In this document: one piece after another, positions 17,359 through 25,198 of the stretch
Layout: each line of letters opens with the position of its first letter
How positions within the stretch are numbered: position 1 is the first letter of the stretch
Assembly (NCBI GenBank): GCA_021777055.1
Contig: JAIQZO010000013.1
Location: forward strand, 1 to 40,135
From: Candidatus Anammoxibacter sp.
Lineage (GTDB): Bacteria; Planctomycetota; Brocadiia; Brocadiales; Anammoxibacteraceae
Length of the DNA: 40,135 nucleotides
Direction of reading: 5' to 3'
Made by a program: the position numbers and the translations under genes
Notes under the pieces: generated by a model
What the model was told of the DNA's origin: nothing
Database searches by the model: none
The model's input: only the letters and a program-made list of their open reading frames with translations

Positions 17359-17466
17359 ATAATGGCTCTTTAGGATTTTGAGTGGGTAAGTATGGTATAA
17401 TCCTGGAAAAATATAAATTCAGGAGAAGGCCAATGTTACCCACTCAAAATCCTAAAGAGCCATTAT
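17359..17466. mobile_element. 108-bp element with perfect 31-bp terminal inverted repeats
   Basis: The arms at 17359-17389 and 17436-17466 are perfectly complementary; the core reads GGCTCTTTAGGATTTTGAGT, then GGGTAA. The GGCTCTT start is characteristic of ISL3-family insertion-sequence ends. The 46-bp centre holds GTATGGTATAAT and AGGAGA followed by ATG and eleven codons running through the right arm. It is probably a MITE or an IS with its transposase deleted. A single end recurs at 11482-11504. Confidence 0.7.
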
Positions 17467-17641
17467 AAAGTATACAACAACCCTGCTATACAAGAAAAGC
17501 TTGTGGTCGACCTGTCCAAACAACACGTTGTACAAACTTTCTTAACTGATTTGCTTAATAGCCAGAGGTGCCCCAACTTTTCTGCTGAAACAGAACTACG
17601 CTAAAATGCCTCAATGAACTTTTTATGTTCTCAGTTCTCCT

Positions 17642-18820
17642 CTATTTTTTATCTTTTAATGTCTGGGCCAATTCAGTTAGGCCTATAGCATCGGTCTCTT
17701 TTGTGATTGGATAACGGTCCGACCCAGCATAAACAACAAAACTATGGTTCGGTTTTATATCCTCAATGGCATAGTAAAACCCCTTTTCCAGATTTGGACT
17801 CAACCCGCTCTTAATCTCTATAGCCCATATCTCACCACCTGGTAATTCTAACACCAGATCAATTTCCGCGCCAGCAGATGTACGATAGAAACTAGCAGTT
17901 GTTCGGTCTGGGGCTACGGAAAGTAGGTTTTCAATTACGAAACCTTCCCAACTGGCCCCGAAAACGGGATGACCAGAAAGCTGATTATAATCTGCTATGC
18001 CTAACAATGCATGGGTAATCCCACTATCACGAACATAAACCCGTCGTGATTTCACTAAGCGTTTTTTTGTATTTGCATGGAATGGCCTTAACCGCCGTAC
18101 AAGCAAAAGATCAGCCAAAAGATCAATATAGCTACTTACTGTTGGTGCGGAAATAGACAAACTACCCGCCAGTCTGGAAGCATTTAAGAATTGCCCCTGG
18201 CTATGGGCCAACATGATCCACAAACGTTCAAGTGTCTCTTCTGGTATGCGTGGTCCAAATTGCGGCACGTCCCTTTCCAAATATGTGCGGATAAAATTCC
18301 TCCGATAGGCATAACTATCTTCATCATTTGCAGCCAGATAACTATCCGGAAAGCCGCCGCGCACCCAAAGTTTTGCAGGATAGGATTCCTCCTCGGAGCT
18401 TGTTTCAAGGATATTTAAAGGATCCATATCAATATACTCAATACGCCCAGCGAGGGTTTCGCCAGATTGGCGCAACAAATCAATGGATGCCGATCCCAGA
18501 ATCAGAAAACGACCTGTTCGTAAACCTTTACGGCGCCCCTGATCAATCAGACCACGTAAAGCCTGAAACAGCTCTGGCATTCGATGAATTTCATCGAGGA
18601 TAACAAGCCAATCCTCGTTTTTTGTGAGAAACAAAGAAGGATTTTCGAGCTTTTTCCTATCTTCACTGGCTTCAAGGTCAAGGTAAATAGCTTTCCGGCT
18701 TTTCGCAATATCTAGAGCTAAGGTTGTCTTGCCAACCTGACGTGGTCCGATCAATGCCACTGCAGCTTGACGAGTCAGGGCCCGTAAGACTTTTTCATAT
18801 ATTGTCCGTTTAATCATCAT
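17642..18820 (-). CDS. AAA+ ATPase with DUF4143 domain
   Basis: 392 residues. The ATPase part lies at about 1-170: Walker A GPRQVGKTT at 25-33, Walker B VILDEIH, then FLILGSAS as sensor-like segment and LAGRIEYIDMDPL. A winged-helix-like linker (SLSISAPTVSSYIDLL) leads to the C-terminal DUF4143, with a PD-(D/E)XK-like core (EIDLVLELPGGEIWAIEIKSG). Such proteins are widespread, often horizontally moved, and their substrate is not established. The E-x-D...E-x-K arrangement suggests nuclease ancestry. A decayed partial copy is at 20512-21103, sharing also the upstream flank. ATG at 18820 (or 18817) is used. Confidence 0.9.
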   Translation of the reverse strand: MMIKRTIYEKVLRALTRQAAVALIGPRQVGKTTLALDIAKSRKAIYLDLEASEDRKKLENPSLFLTKNEDWLVILDEIHRMPELFQALRGLIDQGRRKGLRTGRFLILGSASIDLLRQSGETLAGRIEYIDMDPLNILETSSEEESYPAKLWVRGGFPDSYLAANDEDSYAYRRNFIRTYLERDVPQFGPRIPEETLERLWIMLAHSQGQFLNASRLAGSLSISAPTVSSYIDLLADLLLVRRLRPFHANTKKRLVKSRRVYVRDSGITHALLGIADYNQLSGHPVFGASWEGFVIENLLSVAPDRTTASFYRTSAGAEIDLVLELPGGEIWAIEIKSGLSPNLEKGFYYAIEDIKPNHSFVVYAGSDRYPITKETDAIGLTELAQTLKDKK

Positions 18821-19534
18821 AGTATATTAAAAACTAATTCTTTAAAATGCAATGATGAAATTATGTTTCCTTGTTTATAGCTGTCCAATGCTAACCAACG
18901 ACAAATCCTCTTAACACTATAATAATACATATTTTAACGCTTTTTTTGTAAGCGGATTGTACAGAAAATTTACGAAAAGGTGTTGATGGTTTGTCTACAA
19001 TGAAAAACTGGTGGATATTTGTTAAAATGGATTTTGATCAGATGATAGGGCAAATGGTAGCCAAAATTGAGCTTGCGAATAGTGACAGAGAAAAGACAAA
19101 TCAATAACCAGTACATTTTCCTAGTCATCGCAAGTCATAAGTTGGTGCACCCTGAAGGGATCGAACCTTTGACCGACTGATTAAGAGTGAGATTTTTAAC
19201 AAACAAGATAAGCCATGTATGGTACTAACTGGTACTGTTTGTTTACGTTAATATGAATTAGAACCTCTACATTTTATATATAATACTGCTTGTTTATGTC
19301 TCTATAGTATACAAAAAGTATACAGTCAAACAGGTTTAGATTTTATCTGTCATTACGATGCGATCAGGGAAGGCAAACTTCCACACACTCTCACTACTAA
19401 TGTTCCCCAGAAATTTGAATTGACGATGGGGAAATTTAAAGCAATAATATTTGTACCATCAAATTCAGCTGTCAACTTTAAAACAAAGTAAGGTCGGCTT
19501 TAATAATGTGTAGACGATATACGACAAAATAACT
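18821..19534. other. intergenic with an attachment-site-like tRNA copy
   Basis: No gene. The first 80 bp are shared with the flank of the ATPase pseudogene copy (21104-21182). 19132-19188 copies the 3' half of tRNA-Lys. A GTATACAAAAAGTATAC palindrome lies near 19307. From about 19415 on, the sequence is shared with 7065-7182, upstream of the broken DUF433 copy. Confidence 0.5.
19132..19188 (-). other. tRNA-Lys 3'-half duplicate, probable attachment site
   Basis: Matches the 3' half of tRNA-Lys (22318-22363) including the encoded CCA and the next ~11 bp, with two mismatches over the 46 tRNA bases. Homology stops at the anticodon loop, after which a different AT-rich flank follows. This is what integration into a tRNA 3' end leaves behind. 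The intact tRNA lies 3.1 kb to the right in the same orientation. Confidence 0.75.
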
Positions 19535-19858
19535 ATGAATTATTTATTAGAAACTGAAAAATTATTATCACGTATGACTAGAGCTGAGAAAGCCCAGGTT
19601 CTTCAATGGGTTGTTGCCGATTTGGGGGATGCTTTTCCAGATATAGAAAGTAATCCCGGGGTTTGTGGTGGTGAACCATGTATAGTCCGTACAAGAATAC
19701 CTGTCTGGGTTTTAGTACAAGCTAAACTTTTAGGAACAACTGAATCTGACTTATTAAAATGTTACCCAACCTTAAGATCTGAAGACTTAGCTAACGCATG
19801 GTCATATTACCGAGTTCATAAGGATGAAATTAACAATCAGATAAGAGAAAACGAATAA
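19535..19858 (+). CDS. DUF433-family antitoxin-like protein
   Basis: 107 residues. An N-terminal helix pair (MNYLLETEKLLSRMTRAEK) is followed by the DUF433 core: GVCGGEPCIVRTRIPVWVLV, LLGTTESDLLKCYPTLRSEDLANAWSYY (given here only as the span 66-93). DUF433 proteins are small helix-turn-helix proteins usually encoded just upstream of a DUF5615 PIN-like toxin, and are regarded as its antitoxin. That is exactly the arrangement here, nine bases before the start of the broken toxin gene. The ribosome site is weak. A frameshifted second copy is at 7183-7550. With the toxin broken, this gene may now be an orphan. Confidence 0.85.
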   Translation: MNYLLETEKLLSRMTRAEKAQVLQWVVADLGDAFPDIESNPGVCGGEPCIVRTRIPVWVLVQAKLLGTTESDLLKCYPTLRSEDLANAWSYYRVHKDEINNQIRENE

Positions 19859-19867
19859 GAATAATTA

Positions 19868-20393
19868 ATGGCAACGTTGTATTAAAATGAGAACTTACCT
19901 ATTCCTGTTGTAGATGAACAAAAGAAGTATGACAAAACAACTTGTACATTTAGCACACATCTTCAGGCCATCTATGTCCAAACTTCAATCGCCAAATCCT
20001 CAACATGGCAGAGGCCATGCTTCCGGTTTGGTTCTATCAGTTTGAACAAATCTAACCTAAATCTGAGCACTAAATGTACAAGTTGTTATATCACACCTCC
20101 TTAGAAGATTGGCACATGACGTATTAACAATTCAAGAAACAGGTCAGTCAAATCAAGCTTTTACAGATGAGGCGGTACTTAAATTTGCAATTTCTAGAAA
20201 GAGAGCAGTGATTACCCTAAATCGGAAACATTTTATCCGCCTTCATAGAAGAAGTTCACAACATTCAGGTATTATTGTTTGTAGCTTTAATCCAGACTTT
20301 AATAATCTTGCTTTACAAATTCATAATATTATAAGCAACGAGATTAATATAGACGGAAAGCTTTTGCAAATAAATCGTACACAAAAAATATAG
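19868..20393 (+). pseudogene. DUF5615 PIN-like toxin gene, broken by nonsense codon and MITE
   Basis: The start reads MATLY, then TAA at 19883, then NENLPIPVVDE, the typical beginning of DUF5615 proteins. Inside this segment a MITE is inserted. After it the frame continues LRRLAHDVLTIQETGQSNQA, TDEAVLKFAISRKRAVITLN, RKHFIRLHRRSSQHSGIIVC to the normal end at 20393. Acidic residues of the PIN-like fold (NEN, TDEAVL) are present but split. It was the toxin partner of the DUF433 gene, 9 bp upstream. Confidence 0.85.
19936..20087. mobile_element. 152-bp MITE with perfect 18-bp terminal inverted repeats
   Basis: Ends AACAACTTGTACATTTAG (19936-19953) and its exact complement (20070-20087). Similarity extends about 5 bp further out (TGACAA/TTATATCA) and 2-3 bp further in. 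The centre contains a CATGGC-AGAG-GCCATG hairpin and no gene. It lies within the toxin gene between codons for PVVDE and LRRLAHDV. Exact borders and target duplication are not certain. Confidence 0.8.
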
Positions 20394-20511
20394 AAAAGCT
20401 TGGTATCAAACCTTACCTATATACAAAGTTTATTAACTGTGCGGGGCCACAGCGAATCAGAATTATTCAAGTTTAAAATAATCTACTTTTCATTGAGGTA
20501 GATCCGCACCC
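20394..20511. other. module boundary with shared 3' flank
   Basis: AACTGTGCGGGGCCACAGCG and following bases at about 20436 resemble 7571-7602 beyond the broken DUF433 copy, so this flank belonged to the duplicated toxin-antitoxin unit. The ATPase pseudogene starts abruptly at 20512. Confidence 0.45.
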
Positions 20512-21103
20512 TAGTGTCTCTTCTGGTATGCGTGGTCCAAATTGCGGCAAGTCCCTTTCTAAATAAGTGCGGATAAAATTCCTCCGATAGGCATAACTAT
20601 CTTCATCATTTGCCGCCAGATAACTATCCGGGAAACCGCCGTGCACCCAAAGGTTTTGCTAGGATATGGTTCCTCCTCGGTGCTTGTTTCAAGGATATTT
20701 AAAGGATCCATATCAATATACTCCATACGTGCAGCGATGGTTTCGCCAGATTGGCGCAGCAAATCAATGGTGCCGATCCCAGAATCAGAAAACGCCATGT
20801 TCGTAAACCTTTACTGCCCCCCTGATCAATCTAACCACGTAAAGCCTGAAACAGCTCTGGCATTCGATGAATTTCATCGAGGATAACAAGCCGATCCTCT
20901 TTTTTTGGGAGAAACAAAGAAGGGTTTTCGAGCTTTTTCCTATCTTCACGGACTTCAAGGTCAAGGTAAACCGCTTTCCAGCTTTTTGCAATATCTAGAG
21001 CTAAGGTTGTCTTACCAACCTGACGTGGTCCGATCAATGCCACTGCAGCTTAACGAGTTAGCACCCATAAGACTTTTTCATATATAGTCCGTTTAATCAT
21101 CAT
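20512..21103 (-). pseudogene. truncated, decayed copy of the AAA/DUF4143 ATPase gene
   Basis: Homologous to 18231-18813 and on into the upstream flank (to about 21182). It retains ALIGPRQVGKTTLALDIAKS and VILDEIHRMPELFQALRG in one frame (20831-21043) and the IDLLRQSGET/MEYIDMDPLNILE part in another. It has a Gln-to-stop change near 21052 (CGT TAA GCT where the intact gene has CGT CAA GCT) and several frameshifts. The DUF4143 half is absent, cut at 20512. Confidence 0.88.
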
Positions 21104-21466
21104 AGTATATTAAAAACTAATTTTTTAAATTGCAATGATGAAATCATATTTTCTTGTTTTTTATATGTGTCCAATGCTAATCAGGATCACGTTTTGATTA
21201 ACTTTTATCTAAAAGCTAATCAAAAATATTTGACATTTGTAAGAATCAGAGAAAGACGTCTATTGGTTCAAGTCTCCTGGCTCGAATCATCCTGACATTA
21301 AGGCAACTCTATTTCAAAATAAGTAATATTGAAGAATTGTTAAATTTACACAATACAGAGTATTGTTAATGTCAGATTAGTTCAAGTCTGAGACTTGAAC
21401 TATCAACGGTATCATTATTTAACTTCATTAAGCTTTTATTACGTCATTCATTCACTTGGAAATTGC
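21104..21466. other. intergenic, includes a 25-bp palindrome
   Basis: The first part is the duplicated ATPase flank. The rest has no gene. A perfect palindrome at 21378-21402 lies 65 bp beyond the toxin stop codon. Confidence 0.45.
21378..21402. terminator. perfect 12-bp-arm palindrome downstream of the toxin gene
   Basis: TAGTTCAAGTCT, one G, then AGACTTGAACTA. With a one-base centre it would fold as a tight hairpin or serve as a protein-binding operator. There is no clear T-run on the minus strand after it, so terminator function is uncertain. Confidence 0.4.
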
Positions 21467-21727
21467 TTATTTGTAAACATCACCCCGCGACCCAACATGG
21501 TCTACGTAAACAATTTTCTCCACTTGATCGATCCAAAATATCACTCTTATATTTCCTATCTTAAGTCTGTAATATCCTTTCCATTCTCCAAGCATTGGTT
21601 TTACAGCTTCTAACTGAACAGGATTATCACAAAGTCCATTCAACAACTCTTTAATTTTGTTTTTCCTATGAGAAGGAAGCTTGTCTAGATACTTAACAGC
21701 TCGTTTATGTACAACAATTTTAAACAT
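21467..21727 (-). CDS. RelE/ParE-family toxin
   Basis: 86 residues, full length for the family. Fold signature: an N-terminal beta strand (FKIVVHKRAVKYLDKLP), a helix pair (RKNKIKELLNGLCDNP), then VKPMLGEWKGYYRLKIGNIR, VIFWID, KIVYVDHVGSRGDVYK. The RLKIGNIRVIF and the C-terminal HVGSRGDVY are typical of RelE-like ribosome-dependent mRNA interferases or ParE gyrase poisons; which of the two cannot be told. Its ATG shares one base with the antitoxin stop codon (TAATG), so translation is coupled. It is the only toxin in the window whose gene is intact. Confidence 0.9.
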   Translation of the reverse strand: MFKIVVHKRAVKYLDKLPSHRKNKIKELLNGLCDNPVQLEAVKPMLGEWKGYYRLKIGNIRVIFWIDQVEKIVYVDHVGSRGDVYK

Positions 21728-21927
21728 TAAATTGACTCTAAATCTACATAAGCATCTTTATTAGAATTATCCCTATCAATCTTCGCCTGTTTAAGATCTT
21801 CTATGACTTCTTCAGTAAAATCAACCCCCAATAACTCTTCAATCTTTTTATATTCCTTCCATGGAATAATTACTTCCAGAGGATTTCCTTTATCATCTGT
21901 GACAATCTTTTTATGAACAGTAAGCAT
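21727..21927 (-). CDS. antitoxin of the RelE/ParE-type module
   Basis: 66 residues from ATG at 21927 with AGGAG eight bases upstream. An upstream in-frame ATG at 21942 has no such site. Sequence features: MLTVHKKIVTDDKGNPLEV, a strand-rich start, then IIPWKEYKKIEELLGVD and an acidic helical tail (EEVIEDLKQAKIDRDNSNKD) that would wrap the toxin. The N-terminal part should bind DNA and repress the operon, as known for RelB/Phd-like antitoxins; the exact family is not certain. A frameshifted copy is at 11536-11735. Confidence 0.85.
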   Translation of the reverse strand: MLTVHKKIVTDDKGNPLEVIIPWKEYKKIEELLGVDFTEEVIEDLKQAKIDRDNSNKDAYVDLESI

Positions 21928-22060
21928 TGTAAAACTCCTCATTATATTGGTGTATTTTTCTCTTTATCATACATGAAATACATAATCATTGCGAGCTCAT
22001 ACTCTTCTGCACAACATAGTAGAGTTAAGAAAGCGCTGTCACTTACGCTTAAACAAGATA

Positions 22061-22256
22061 ATGGCTATAAAAGCTGGAATAAAAGAAGTTAGATTTAATG
22101 ATTTGAGACATACGTTTGCAAGCCATGTACGTCCTGAGAGACGTAGATTTAATTTGCAGGAAGGAGCTTTTAGGAGACAAATTAATAACAAGGACTTTAC
22201 GGTATGATCATCTTGTTCCAAGTCATTAAGTTAAAGCCATAGAAAAACTTAATAAT
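22061..22256 (+). pseudogene. tyrosine recombinase (integrase) C-terminal remnant
   Basis: Frame 1 reads AIKAGIKEVRFNDLRHTFAS, the box II region (normally H-x-L-R-H-T-F). After a frameshift near 22130, another frame reads LRDVDLICRKELLGDKLITR and TLRYDHLVPSH, matching the usual GVDL..VQ.LLGH....T.RYAHL with the nucleophilic Tyr (RYDHL). Conserved histidines are lost (N for H before LRH; D for H in LLGD). It ends 62 bp from the 3' end of tRNA-Lys, the classical place for an element's integrase. Confidence 0.85.
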
Positions 22257-22317
22257 AGAATTAACTAAACCAAAAGTATACAATTTGGGAAAAAATGATT
22301 TTTAGAAAGTCATAAGT

Positions 22318-22393
22318 TGGTGCACCCTGAAGGGATCGAACCTTCGACCTACTGATTAAGAGTCAGTTGCTCTACCGGCTGAGCTAAGGGTGC
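22318..22393 (-). tRNA. tRNA-Lys (CTT)
   Basis: A full cloverleaf is readable on the minus strand: acceptor GCACCCT/AGGGTGC, D arm GCTC/GAGC, anticodon stem ACTGA/TCAGT with loop CTCTTAA (anticodon CTT), T arm GAAGG-TTCGATC-CCTTC, discriminator A and an encoded CCA. 76 nt. Its 3' half is duplicated at 19132-19188. Confidence 0.97.
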
Positions 22394-22701
22394 TTAGAGG
22401 AGTTATGACATTTTAAAGATTGCAATTCTAACCTAAAATGAATTGAATCCTTAAAATGGGAAATGCTTGAGAAATGAATAACTCAAGGGTCATAAAATAC
22501 TACATAAACGGTGCTGCGTCAAGTATAAATATTTAAGTGCGGCAAAGCTGCAATAAAATTTTAAATTATGAATTTTAAATTTTAAATTTAGCGCCTAGTG
22601 TGGACTTTTAGCTTTTAAAATCTTAATCATAATCCACACACAGATTAAGATTAAGAGTACGATTAGTAATTATTTGTGAGCAAAGCGTCCACCCTACATT
22701 A
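22394..22701. other. AT-rich intergenic stretch
   Basis: No gene. It contains near-palindromic AT runs (AAATTATGAATTTTAAATTT near 22560) and a GTGCGGCAAAGCTGCA hairpin just before. No terminator with a T-run could be assigned to the tRNA or nitrilase gene with confidence. Confidence 0.4.
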
Positions 22702-23664
22702 TTATTTATTAGACTTATAAATTACAGGTAACATGGGTTCACTATTTACATAAAGTTTAAAGATATCAGGTCTTGCGTAATGGCCAACGACATCAAAATC
22801 CACTTTTCCTTTGGATATTTGTGAAAGGTCTAACTCGGCATATAAAATATCCTCTTTATCATAGAGGGGACCAGCGAGAATCTCTCCCAATGGGGATATA
22901 ATAACACTTCCTCCACGGCACATAATTTCTGGTTGATTATTTAAGGTTTCCGAGGTTTCCAGATCAGACGGATACATATCTTTTGTTACAAACTGGTTAC
23001 AACCTAGCACAAAACATCGTCCCTCACAAGCGATATGGCGCATTGTTGCCTGCCATGTTTCACGAGGGTCTGCAGTTGGGGCCAGGTAAATTTCAACGCC
23101 TTTTCCATACATAGCCATGCGGGCAAGGGGCATATAATTTTCCCAACAAATCAGACCGCCAATCTTACCAAACTCCGTGGGAAGCACAGGCATGGTACTT
23201 CCATCTCCATCTCCCCAAATTAACCGCTCAGCTCCTGTAGGTCTCAGTTTTCTATGTTTGCCCAAAAAGCTTCCATCTGGCCCAAAATAGAGTAATGAAC
23301 AATATAATGTACCATGGCTAAAAACTCCGTCTCTTTCTATTACTCCTATGGCTAAATAGACACCGGCCTCTTTAGCAGCCTTTCCTAAAACATCGATCTC
23401 CGGGCCCGGTATCTCTATACAGTTCTCCCAATACCTTTTCCATAGAGAGCGCCCCTCCTCACTCCTGTTTCCAACAACCATACCAAAATTAAATCCTCTG
23501 GGATAGGCTGGAATAAATGCTTCTGGCAGGAGAACCAATTTGCTACCTTTAGCCCCAGCCTCTTTAATTAGATGGCAAGCTTTTTCTATTGCTAAAGTTT
23601 TGTCAAACAGTACAGGAGCGGCTTGTACAACTGCTACTTTTACAGACTTTATCGCATTTTTCAT
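22702..23664 (-). CDS. nitrilase (carbon-nitrogen hydrolase family)
   Basis: 320 residues from ATG at 23664; a TTG at 23694 in the same frame is less likely. The catalytic triad is complete and in usual context: E48 (LLPEAFIPAYPRG), K139 (KHRKLRP) and C173 (GGLICWENYMPLAR). The CWENYMPL surround and the length are those of true nitrilases (branch 1: aliphatic/aryl nitrilases, cyanide-active enzymes) rather than amidases or N-carbamoylases. The expected reaction is R-CN plus water to the acid and ammonia (or the amide for hydratase-type relatives); the substrate is unknown. No signal peptide. It stands alone, with a MITE upstream, so no pathway partner is visible. Confidence 0.92.
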   Translation of the reverse strand: MKNAIKSVKVAVVQAAPVLFDKTLAIEKACHLIKEAGAKGSKLVLLPEAFIPAYPRGFNFGMVVGNRSEEGRSLWKRYWENCIEIPGPEIDVLGKAAKEAGVYLAIGVIERDGVFSHGTLYCSLLYFGPDGSFLGKHRKLRPTGAERLIWGDGDGSTMPVLPTEFGKIGGLICWENYMPLARMAMYGKGVEIYLAPTADPRETWQATMRHIACEGRCFVLGCNQFVTKDMYPSDLETSETLNNQPEIMCRGGSVIISPLGEILAGPLYDKEDILYAELDLSQISKGKVDFDVVGHYARPDIFKLYVNSEPMLPVIYKSNK

Positions 23665-23681
23665 GTGAATTACTCTTTTAT

Positions 23682-24064
23682 AATTCTCACACAAAGAGAC
23701 TAAGGCACAAAGATATTTATCTGATTTCTCCCATTGAGAATCAGCGTTGTCCGGTTAGTTATTTGCGTAACACATATGTGTCTTAACATTAAGTGCCTAA
23801 AATGCCTAAAATGCGCTAAAGTGCCTAAAATTATAGAAATTTATTATTAATAAAGAGAATCTCTATTTAACTTTAGGAACTTTCTAACACCATTATGTTG
23901 TAAAATGTTCATAAATATGAAATATTTTTACTCAGCAAAACGCTAACCGGACAATGCTGATTGAGAATTACAAATATGCCATCCTTTATCAATGATTCAT
24001 CAAATTTTAGATTCTCTTTTTTTTGTAATTAACCTTAGTGTTTTTGTGCCTTTGTGTGAGTTAT
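23682..24064. repeat. nested inverted repeats upstream of the nitrilase
   Basis: Outer arms: CTCACACAAAGAGACTAAGG and CACAAA (23686-23711) are complementary, imperfectly, to TTTGTGCCTTTGTGTGAG (24037-24054). Inside lies the MITE at 23739-23962. A run of short direct repeats (GTGCCTAAAATGCCTAAAAT) is at 23790-23832. No coding frame. The remainder up to 24391 is AT-rich and featureless. Confidence 0.5.
23739..23962. mobile_element. 224-bp MITE-like element
   Basis: Terminal inverted repeats of 20 bp with one mismatch: AATCAGCGTTGTCCGGTTAG at 23739-23758 and CTAACCGGACAATGCTGATT at 23943-23962. GAG flanks both ends as a possible target duplication. No coding capacity. Confidence 0.75.
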
Positions 24065-24391
24065 TATTATACTTTACAGTAATCTATTATCTATAATCTT
24101 ACAATTTTTTAAAAGGCTAAATTATTGGCACATTACACACCCCGCCTACTTACGCATCCACCCCTCTTTTTAGAGGGGATTATACAGCATACAGTTTTAA
24201 CGTATAAGCCCTCTTTATTAATTGAGAAAATAAAAAGTTTAGCACATTTATAGTATGATTGTAAATATTGTGATCGTGATTTATTTGTCCCAAAGTTTAA
24301 ATAGAGTCAACATTTTGACAAACTGTGGACGTTAAACCGCTATTAATAAGTTTACTTTAATAACCGTGCAATTTGTGGGATGTAAAGGTTA

Positions 24392-25198
24392 ATGAAAGAG
24401 TCACACCGAATGGATGAAATTATTAAAACAATTCAAAGTGCTAAAAACATTGTCTTCTTTACAGGTGCCGGAATCTCTGCAGATAGCGGTATAGGGGTTT
24501 TTAGGGGTAAAGACGGTTTATGGGATAAATTTAGTGATGGTGGTTTCTCCACATGGGAGGGAATCTGCAAAGCCATAAACTAGAATCCAATGGGACTCCT
24601 AAAGTTTCTGTTAGCGTTCATTAAACCTATGGTTCTTGCAGAACCTAACGAGGCTCATATTGCAATAGCACAGTTACAGAAGGCCAAAGACGTTACTGTC
24701 ATTACCCAAAATATAGACGGCTTACATAATAAAGCGGGCAGCAAATTAGTCCTGGAACTACATGGATCTATATATGAAACAATAAGAGCACAAGATAAGC
24801 GAATAGAAAAGGTTTTAAGAGGAGAATTAATTGATATTATTAGTGCATTAGAAAAACACGTAGATGGCGATATTAATCCTATTCAGTTAATGAAAATCCT
24901 GTCTCCCATATTTAGAATCGGTAACTCATTGGAAAAACGACCAAATTTAGTTCTTTTTGGCGATTTGCTTAGCATGGATATATGGAACAGGGCATATGAG
25001 CTAAGTTCACAGTGTGATTGTTTTGTTGTTGTTGGCACTTCAAAGGTTGTATATCCTGCAGTTACCCTCATAGACTCTGCAATGGAAGCTGGAGCAAAGA
25101 TCATTGAGATAAACAAAGAAACAACAGATACAGAAATGGCTATTCAGGGTCGTGCAGCAGAAGTTTTCAAATACCTACTCAGTAACGGGACAAATTAG
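24392..25198 (+). pseudogene. SIR2-family gene with in-frame TAG at codon 64
   Basis: The reading frame starts at ATG 24392, meets TAG at 24581-24583, and continues in the same frame to TAA/TAG at 25198 (268 codons in all). SIR2 motifs lie on both sides: [15 protein letters not shown] (25-39) before; TQNIDGLHNKAGS and LHGS with the catalytic His, VVVGTSKVVYPAV and KIIEINKE after. The part normally holding the zinc-binding cysteines after LHGS is cysteine-free, and the usual VWFGE is LVLFGD. Without readthrough, the second part could start at ATG 24590 but would lack the NAD-binding GAG motif. It is probably a young nonsense mutation in a diverged sirtuin; recoding is possible but unsupported. 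Confidence 0.8.

Larger units (their letters stand above)
16581..17641. other. intergenic region with transposon relics
   Basis: Contains the transposase relic (16811-17033) and the inverted-repeat element (17359-17466). On the plus strand, frames on both sides of that element look coding-like but start and end abruptly: about 17221-17358 (NAAMRIEIKHTGLML and EDLGIKQEHL) and 17467-17604 (KVYNNPAIQEKL and LLNSQRCPNFSAETELR). They may be flanks of one broken gene. No family was recognised. Confidence 0.45.

Noticed and set aside
17225..17443. Minus-strand 72-residue ORF
   Set aside because: It spans one arm and the centre of an inverted-repeat element and has no ribosome site.
21275..21300. 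T-arm-like sequence (GGTTCAAGTCTCC) as another tRNA fragment
   Set aside because: The stem does not pair properly and no anticodon arm is nearby.
24581..24583. Pyrrolysine decoding of the TAG in the SIR2 gene
   Set aside because: No pyl genes or pyrrolysine tRNA in the window, and sirtuins are not known to use pyrrolysine; a nonsense mutation is the simpler reading.
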